The notes under the pieces were generated by a model. That model saw only the letters and a list, made by a program, of their open reading frames with translations. It searched no databases and had not been told where the DNA came from. Shown piece by piece: positions 58,466-64,000 of a stretch of DNA of 64,000 bases. The first letter of the stretch is position 1, and each line of letters begins with the position of its first letter. A program made the translations under genes and the position numbers. The stretch is from Flavobacterium psychrophilum (GTDB lineage: Bacteria; Bacteroidota; Bacteroidia; Flavobacteriales; Flavobacteriaceae): assembly GCA_001708385.1 (NCBI GenBank), contig CP012388.1, positions 62,001 to 126,000 on the forward strand, given 5' to 3'.

Positions 58466-59845
58466 TTATAGCCTGAAGTTAACTGCAAGGGTAATCCTGT
58501 TTTCGCTCTTTTTTAAATCGGCTGCCCAAGGTGTAGAACCTGTAGGTCCGTTCGTCCATCCGCTTGCCGATGTAGTTCCGCCTGAACCTGTAAAATAAGG
58601 CACGCTAGAATTTCTGTAGCCGTATTCTATTCTAAAGGTTACAAAGTCGCTTGGCATAATATCAAAGGTAGTTGTAAACTGAAATATTTTCAGTTTATCA
58701 CCATTGGCAATAGCCTCGTCATAGTTATTAGGTATATCGCCTGCAGCCGCAGGGGTAAAGGCAAGGTAAGGAGATACATTCACACCATTTACGACCGATT
58801 GGTTTGTCATATAATCGCCTCTTAAAGTTAGCGCCATTTTGTTATTGCTAAACCAGATACGGTTGGCAAGTGATGTACCTACCATAAAGTTGTCTTTCGC
58901 TTTTACGATATCGCCTTCTTCATTGTTACTCTGAAAACCGTAATGTGAGTTAAGGCTGAAAGCCGCCTGCGTAATGCCTTTAGATTGAGGATCGTAAAAA
59001 TAACGGCCTACGATACTGTTGTCATGGTGAAAACGAAGCCTTTTAGACTGATTACCTTCTGTATCCGGGTTTTGAGTGTCACGGCCTAGATAGAAGTTAG
59101 CTACTAACTGAAGGTTTTCTGTAGGGCGGTAGTAGGTTGAACTTCCTAAGCCAGGACCTTTACTAAAGCTATTGTAGCTCTGCCATCCGTTAAGCAGCCA
59201 TATTTCCTGTTTCAGGTTTTTTGCTGGATACATTTGTACACGTGCACCTGTAAAATAGAAAGGTGTAAAGTCACATAGCATACTTCTCTGGTAACTCCAG
59301 TTTTCCTGCGTTACGTAACTCTCAAGGCCAATATAACTCATAAAGATACCCATCTCTACGTTTATACCATGCCAAACATCAAAATGATAACCTGCTGCTG
59401 CCTCACGAATATATTTCAGGTTATTGATGTTAGTATTACGACCCCTGAATACAGAACCATCAACGTCATTAACCACAGATGCCATTTGTCCGTACTGAAG
59501 CCATAGCCTTCCTATAATGTTTTTGTAATTGGTTTCTATACCAATACTTGCAAGGTTAAGTGTAAACTCATTATGGCGTCCCATAGTAGCCGAAATGGTT
59601 TGGGTATTATCGGTAGGGTTGGCAAAATTATAGTTATAATAAGTGTCAAGGTAGGTTACCCCGGTAAGTATAGTTTCGCCATCTTTGTCTTTAAGGGTAA
59701 GTGGAAAATTTTTCTGTCTGTTCTGTCCGTTGATCCAGGTGAGATCCATACCATCAAAAGGTATTTTAGATGTAGTTATGGTGTCCTGCGCCCTTAAGCC
59801 CATCACCGCAATAAAAAGCAATACAATTGTGCTAATTGTTTTCAT
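58466..59845 (-). CDS. outer-membrane beta-barrel porin of the kdp operon
   Basis: A 459-aa protein with a signal peptide (ISTIVLLFIAVMGLRAQ) and alternating hydrophobic strands to the C-terminal ITLAVNFRL, which ends in the outer-membrane Leu. It resembles the putative beta-barrel porin-2 (OmpL-like) group: TYLDTYYNYNFANP, GRLWLQYGQ, EAAAGYHFDVWHGINVEMGIFMSYIGLESY. Its place between kdpC and kdpD suggests it lets potassium enter the periplasm when the ion is scarce; this is inference from context. Confidence 0.85.
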   Translation of the reverse strand: MKTISTIVLLFIAVMGLRAQDTITTSKIPFDGMDLTWINGQNRQKNFPLTLKDKDGETILTGVTYLDTYYNYNFANPTDNTQTISATMGRHNEFTLNLASIGIETNYKNIIGRLWLQYGQMASVVNDVDGSVFRGRNTNINNLKYIREAAAGYHFDVWHGINVEMGIFMSYIGLESYVTQENWSYQRSMLCDFTPFYFTGARVQMYPAKNLKQEIWLLNGWQSYNSFSKGPGLGSSTYYRPTENLQLVANFYLGRDTQNPDTEGNQSKRLRFHHDNSIVGRYFYDPQSKGITQAAFSLNSHYGFQSNNEEGDIVKAKDNFMVGTSLANRIWFSNNKMALTLRGDYMTNQSVVNGVNVSPYLAFTPAAAGDIPNNYDEAIANGDKLKIFQFTTTFDIMPSDFVTFRIEYGYRNSSVPYFTGSGGTTSASGWTNGPTGSTPWAADLKKSENRITLAVNFRL

Positions 59846-59896
59846 GAGAAATATTTAATTTGTTTAAATGTGTTTGTGTTCTGGAAGATAGTATGA

Positions 59897-60463
59897 CTAA
59901 TCTTTAGCCAATTTGTCTAAAGCAATATTGAGTTTTAGTACATTGATCTTTTTAGGGCCGAATAACCCCAAAAGTGGTTTATCGGTGTTATTTTCAACAA
60001 GAGTTTCCAGTTCGGTCACTTTCAGATTACGTGCTTTGGCAATTCGTTTTATCTGAAGTTTTGCTGAAAGTACAGATATATGAGGGTCTAACCCGCTGGC
60101 ACTTGCTGTAACCATTTCCACAGGAATATCTTTCGTTCTAATATCCGGATTTTGAGCGAGGATAAGATCAATACGTTTTTGTACATCGGCAAGATATTCG
60201 GGGCTAGAAGGCCCTTTGTTACTACCACCGGAACCGGCGGCATTGTATGCCACCGCCGATGGCCTCGCATTAAAATAACCTTCGCTTTTAAATTGCTGTC
60301 CTATGTTGGCATAGTAGGTTTTTCCTTTGTCAGCTACTATTTCGCCCCTGCCGCGATTGGGCATTACCTGTGCAATGCCGTATACAACCGACGTATATAC
60401 TCCCGAGAAGCAAATAATGCAAATAAGGGTAAGTTTCAGGGATTGTAAAAATGTTTTTTTCAT
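59897..60463 (-). CDS. kdpC: KdpC, potassium-transporting ATPase subunit C
   Basis: A 188-aa protein with one N-terminal TM helix (SLKLTLICIICFSGVYTSVVYGIAQ) and a periplasmic domain with the KdpC features YFNARPSAVAYNAAGSGGSN (SxGGSNxG) and VTASASGLDPHIS. KdpC assists nucleotide binding by KdpB. It lies 11 bp after kdpB. Confidence 0.96.
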   Translation of the reverse strand: MKKTFLQSLKLTLICIICFSGVYTSVVYGIAQVMPNRGRGEIVADKGKTYYANIGQQFKSEGYFNARPSAVAYNAAGSGGSNKGPSSPEYLADVQKRIDLILAQNPDIRTKDIPVEMVTASASGLDPHISVLSAKLQIKRIAKARNLKVTELETLVENNTDKPLLGLFGPKKINVLKLNIALDKLAKD

Positions 60464-60474
60464 GATATAAGTTT

Positions 60475-62508
60475 TTAGATAAAAAATGCAACAGCTATAT
60501 CTATAAGTTTAATTCCAATAAAGGGTACAATAACTCCGCCTAAGCCATAGATAAATAAGTTACGCCTAAGCAATGCCGATGCTCCTATAGGTTTATATGC
60601 AACACCTTTCAGCGCAAGCGGAATAAGGAACGGTATTATAACCGCATTAAAAATTACCGCTGATAGTATAGCGCTCTCCGGACTATGCAATTGCATAATG
60701 TTTAATCCCTGCAATGCTGGAATAGCAGCAATGAATAAAGCCGGAATAATGGCAAAATATTTAGCAACATCGTTAGCAATACTAAAGGTGGTAAGTGTGC
60801 CACGTGTCATTAATAGTTGTTTTCCTATTTCTACGATCTCAATAAGTTTGGTAGGGTCGTTATCAAGGTCTACCATATTACCGGCTTCTTTAGCTGCCTG
60901 TGTTCCGCTGTTCATTGCTACGCCTACATCTGCCTGGGCAAGGGCAGGGGCATCGTTGGTACCGTCACCCATCATGGCTACCAGTTTGCCTTTTGCCTGC
61001 TCATCTTTTATGTAGTTCATTTTATCCTCAGGTTTCGCCTCGGCGATAAAATCATCTACCCCTGCCTTCTCTGCAATAAATTTTGCTGTAAGTGGGTTAT
61101 CTCCTGTAACCATTACTGTTTTTACACCCATTTTACGAAGCCTTTCAAAACGCTCCTGTATTCCGGTTTTAATAATGTCCTGAAGTTCTATTACCCCAAG
61201 TACTTTTTCGTTTTCGGTCACAACCAGTGGCGTTCCACCTTTGCCTGATATCTTAGCTACTTTACTGGCTACCATTTCAGGAAAATGATTTCCATTTTTT
61301 TCTACCAACTGGCGCATAGCATCCGAAGCCCCTTTGCGTATCCTTCTATCCTCTATATCTACACCGGAACTTCTTGTTTCGGCAGTGAATTTTATAAAGA
61401 CAGAATTTTTGACTTTAAAGCTTGGATCAACCCCGGCCAACTCTATAATGCTTTTCCCTTCAGGTGTTTCATCCGCCAGTGAGCTTAATACGGCAGCCTC
61501 TATAAAGCGTTTTTCGGTAATGCCATCGGCAGCATAAAAATGAGTTGCTTTACGGTTACCAATAGTTATGGTCCCTGTTTTGTCAAGTAGCAATACATCT
61601 ATATCACCGGCGGTTTCTACGGCTTTACCAGATTTGGTAATTACGTTTGCACGTAAAGCCCTGTCCATACCAGCTATACCAATCGCCGAAAGCAGTCCGC
61701 CTATAGTTGTAGGTATAAGGCATACAAAAAGTGAAATAAATGCCGCAATAGTAATTGGCGCATGGGCAAAATCTGCAAAAGGTTTTAATGTAACACACAC
61801 GATAATGAAAACTAATGTAAAACCTGCAAGTAGTATGGTCAGGGCTATTTCGTTGGGAGTTTTTTGCCTGCTGGCCCCCTCAACAAGTGCAATCATTTTA
61901 TCAAGGAAACTTTCGCCCGGGCTGGTAGTAACCTGAACTTTTATTTTATCAGAAAGTACTTTTGTACCACCTGTAACAGAGCTTTTGTCGCCGCCTGCCT
62001 CACGAATAACCGGAGCACTTTCACCTGTAATGGCACTTTCATCTATAGTAGCAAGGCCTTCTATAATTTCTCCATCGGTAGGGATAATATCGCCTGCTTC
62101 GCAAATAAATACGTCACCTTTAACAAGGGTAGAAGAGGGCACAACGTTTATTTCGTCTACATATACCTCTCCAATTGGAAATATCTTTTTGGCGGGGGTT
62201 TCTTCACGCGTTTTTCTAAGGCTATCGGCTTGTGCCTTACCGCGTGCCTCGGCTATAGCTTCAGCAAAATTGGCAAACAACAGGGTAAAAAGCAGTACAA
62301 GAAATACCACGAAGTTATAAGCAAAACTTCCCTGTCCCTGTTCACCGTTAAGTATCCACAGACATACGCAAAGCATTACCGCAGTACCTATCTCTACTGT
62401 AAACATAATAGGGTTACGCGACAGGCTCTTTGGATTAAGTTTCACAAAAGACTGCTTTAATGCTTCCATTACAAGTTCTTTCTGAAACAATGATTTATTG
62501 GTTTTCAT
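60475..62508 (-). CDS. kdpB: KdpB, potassium-transporting P-type ATPase
   Basis: A 677-aa P-type ATPase subunit, normal length. The actuator motif is ITGESAPV, the phosphorylation motif [13 protein letters not shown], the hinge [19 protein letters not shown], and the Kdp-specific [22 protein letters not shown]. Seven TM helices with [24 protein letters not shown]. It hydrolyses ATP to drive potassium through KdpA. It begins 10 bp after kdpA. Confidence 0.97.
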   Translation of the reverse strand: MKTNKSLFQKELVMEALKQSFVKLNPKSLSRNPIMFTVEIGTAVMLCVCLWILNGEQGQGSFAYNFVVFLVLLFTLLFANFAEAIAEARGKAQADSLRKTREETPAKKIFPIGEVYVDEINVVPSSTLVKGDVFICEAGDIIPTDGEIIEGLATIDESAITGESAPVIREAGGDKSSVTGGTKVLSDKIKVQVTTSPGESFLDKMIALVEGASRQKTPNEIALTILLAGFTLVFIIVCVTLKPFADFAHAPITIAAFISLFVCLIPTTIGGLLSAIGIAGMDRALRANVITKSGKAVETAGDIDVLLLDKTGTITIGNRKATHFYAADGITEKRFIEAAVLSSLADETPEGKSIIELAGVDPSFKVKNSVFIKFTAETRSSGVDIEDRRIRKGASDAMRQLVEKNGNHFPEMVASKVAKISGKGGTPLVVTENEKVLGVIELQDIIKTGIQERFERLRKMGVKTVMVTGDNPLTAKFIAEKAGVDDFIAEAKPEDKMNYIKDEQAKGKLVAMMGDGTNDAPALAQADVGVAMNSGTQAAKEAGNMVDLDNDPTKLIEIVEIGKQLLMTRGTLTTFSIANDVAKYFAIIPALFIAAIPALQGLNIMQLHSPESAILSAVIFNAVIIPFLIPLALKGVAYKPIGASALLRRNLFIYGLGGVIVPFIGIKLIDIAVAFFI

Positions 62509-62518
62509 ACATTAATTA

Positions 62519-64000
62519 TTAAGTAAGAGAAAAGTATTCGGCTATTGGTCCAAGTGCCAGGGCAGGAAAAAAGGACAATGCAGCGATAATAAATATTACG
62601 GCAAATACCATAAGCCCAAATGTTGAGGTATCCGTTTTAAGTGTGCCTGAGCTTTCCGGTACATGTTTTTTCCCGGCAAGTATTCCTGCAATAGCAATAG
62701 GTCCGATAATAGGGAGGAAGCGTGACAGTAATAGCACTATGCCTGTTGTTATATTCCACCACGGGTTATTATCACCAAGGCCTTCAAAACCGCTACCGTT
62801 ATTGGCTGCCGATGAGGTAAACTCATACAGTATCTCACTAAAGCCGTGGAAACCTGGATTATTAAGGGTGCTTGCTCCATATTCTGAAAAGGCAGTACTA
62901 AGTGCAGTACCGGAAAGTATCAGTAATGTGTGAAGCAAAGCTATAATCATGGCAATCTTCATTTCGCGGGCTTCAATCTTTTTACCCAAAAATTCCGGTG
63001 TCCGCCCCACCATCAGTCCGCTTATAAAGACTGCCAGTATAATAAATATGTAGAAGTTAAGTAAGCCTACACCACATCCTCCATAGAAGCAGTTTACCAT
63101 CATGGCAAGCAATTGGGTTAAACCCGATATCGGCATGGCACTATCGTGCATAGAGTTTACAGATCCTGTAGATATAACCGTGGTAGCTATGCTCCAGTAG
63201 CCGGAAGCCGCAGCGCCAAACCGTGTCTCTTTACCTTCGGTAGCTCCTCCCGAAGTATCAATTCCCATCTGGCTTAGCGCGGGATTCCCATTCATTTCGG
63301 CCATAACTGTTGGTACTGTGAGCAGTAAGAAGCCAACTGTCATTACGCCAAATATCATTAATGCCAGTTTTTTTCTGTTGAGGTAAAATCCAAGGGCAAA
63401 TATCATGGCAAACGGCACGATCATTTGTGCGGTCATTTCTATAATATTTGTAAAGTAGTTTGGATTTTCTAAAGGATGCGAAGAGTTAGCTCCGAAGAAA
63501 CCGCCACCATTCGTACCTATATGTTTTATTGCAGTAAAAGAAGCTACCGGTCCTGTTGAAACCTGAACAGTTTCGCCTTCAAGTGTAACCATGTTTTGCT
63601 TTCCTTCAAAAGTCATAGGAGTGCCGTTCAGCATAAGCAATGCAGCAGTTATTATTGATAAAGGCAATAGTATACGTGTACACGATTTAATAAAGTACAC
63701 ATAAAAGTTACCAAGCTTTTCGGTAGTGCGCTCTTTAAGCGCATTAAATAGTATTGCTCCGGCTGCCAACCCTGTACCAGCCGATACAAACTGCAGGAAC
63801 ATCAGGAACAATTGCGACAGGTAACTTACGCCCGTTTCGCCTGAATAATGCTGGAGGTTGCAGTTCACTACAAATGATATCGAGGTGTTAAAGGCCAGGT
63901 CAGGACTCATATTCGGATTAGAATCCGGATTGAGAGGTAGCCATCCCTGGCACATCAGCACGATCATCCCCAGAATAAACCATATAAAATTGAGGGACAG
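62519..64000 (-). CDS. kdpA: KdpA, potassium-binding subunit (N-terminus beyond window)
   Basis: The frame is open to the right edge; an internal ATG at 63967 is not the true start. By comparison with the usual length of about 560 aa, some 70 residues are missing. Recognised parts are GWLPLNPDSNPN, the pore loops NTSISFVVNCNLQHYSGE (first selectivity region), IGTNGGGFFGANSSHPLENP and SAANNGSGFEGLGDNNPWWN with their conserved Gly-rich filters, and GRTPEFLGKKIE. It forms the potassium channel-like pore of KdpFABC. The operon promoter is outside the window. Confidence 0.96.
   Translation of the reverse strand: MSLNFIWFILGMIVLMCQGWLPLNPDSNPNMSPDLAFNTSISFVVNCNLQHYSGETGVSYLSQLFLMFLQFVSAGTGLAAGAILFNALKERTTEKLGNFYVYFIKSCTRILLPLSIITAALLMLNGTPMTFEGKQNMVTLEGETVQVSTGPVASFTAIKHIGTNGGGFFGANSSHPLENPNYFTNIIEMTAQMIVPFAMIFALGFYLNRKKLALMIFGVMTVGFLLLTVPTVMAEMNGNPALSQMGIDTSGGATEGKETRFGAAASGYWSIATTVISTGSVNSMHDSAMPISGLTQLLAMMVNCFYGGCGVGLLNFYIFIILAVFISGLMVGRTPEFLGKKIEAREMKIAMIIALLHTLLILSGTALSTAFSEYGASTLNNPGFHGFSEILYEFTSSAANNGSGFEGLGDNNPWWNITTGIVLLLSRFLPIIGPIAIAGILAGKKHVPESSGTLKTDTSTFGLMVFAVIFIIAALSFFPALALGPIAEYFSLT

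Overview
The window comes from a low-GC member of the Bacteroidetes, most likely a Flavobacterium-like member of the Flavobacteriaceae. The signs are a SusC/SusD pair, a type IX secretion sorting domain on a giant SprB-repeat protein, a fused ccoNO cytochrome oxidase gene, promoters of the TTG-N(17-23)-TAnnTTTG type, and almost no Shine-Dalgarno sequences. No rRNA, tRNA, transposase or CRISPR array was seen.

Layout. (1) 0-9.3 kb: small metabolic and stress genes (SnoaL-like, SDR, ABM monooxygenase, Atu4866-like), a divergent EamA exporter / MocR regulator pair, a luciferase-like monooxygenase and a secreted sialate O-acetylesterase. (2) 9.4-16.9 kb: a signalling operon with single receiver proteins, a REC-histidine kinase, a 1211-aa CHASE3/HAMP/GAF hybrid kinase with three receivers, and CheR and CheB without chemoreceptors or CheA; a YchJ-like gene follows. 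(3) 17.2-19.9 kb: a four-gene cassette of a new soluble protein, a membrane protein, a HisKA_3 kinase and a LuxR-type regulator. A candidate small RNA with its own promoter and terminator follows it. (4) 20.3-28.6 kb: SusD and SusC divergent from a secreted PI-PLC-like enzyme, with a secreted metallophosphoesterase. This looks like uptake of a phosphorylated substrate. (5) 28.7-39 kb: a minus-strand operon of two phage-tail-collar proteins, a periplasmic-binding-fold protein without signal peptide, and a giant SprB-repeat adhesin of about 2,600 aa. The adhesin is interrupted by a +2 frameshift at the edge of a 459-bp duplication. (6) 39.4-41.9 kb: a second copy of the cassette in (3), divergent from the adhesin operon. 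(7) 42-55.5 kb: a low-oxygen block with an unrecognised 604-aa protein, Fnr, CcoI, ccoS-ccoNO-ccoQ-ccoP-ccoG-ccoH, a TauE/SafE-type membrane protein, a second Crp-family regulator, a DUF2798 protein and HemN. (8) 55.6-64 kb: kdpABC, a porin, a short KdpD and a separate histidine kinase; kdpA runs off the right edge.

Two results stand out. Five FNR boxes (TGAY-N4-RTCA) each lie exactly 23 bp upstream of a -7 element, in front of the 604-aa gene, ccoI, ccoS, the DUF2798 gene and hemN. They define a local Fnr regulon that includes two genes of unknown function. Second, the two signalling cassettes share gene order, a 49-bp gene overlap and a previously unnamed soluble domain (AxW near the start, DFSRPxP near the end). 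One copy of the cassette faces the collar/adhesin operon.
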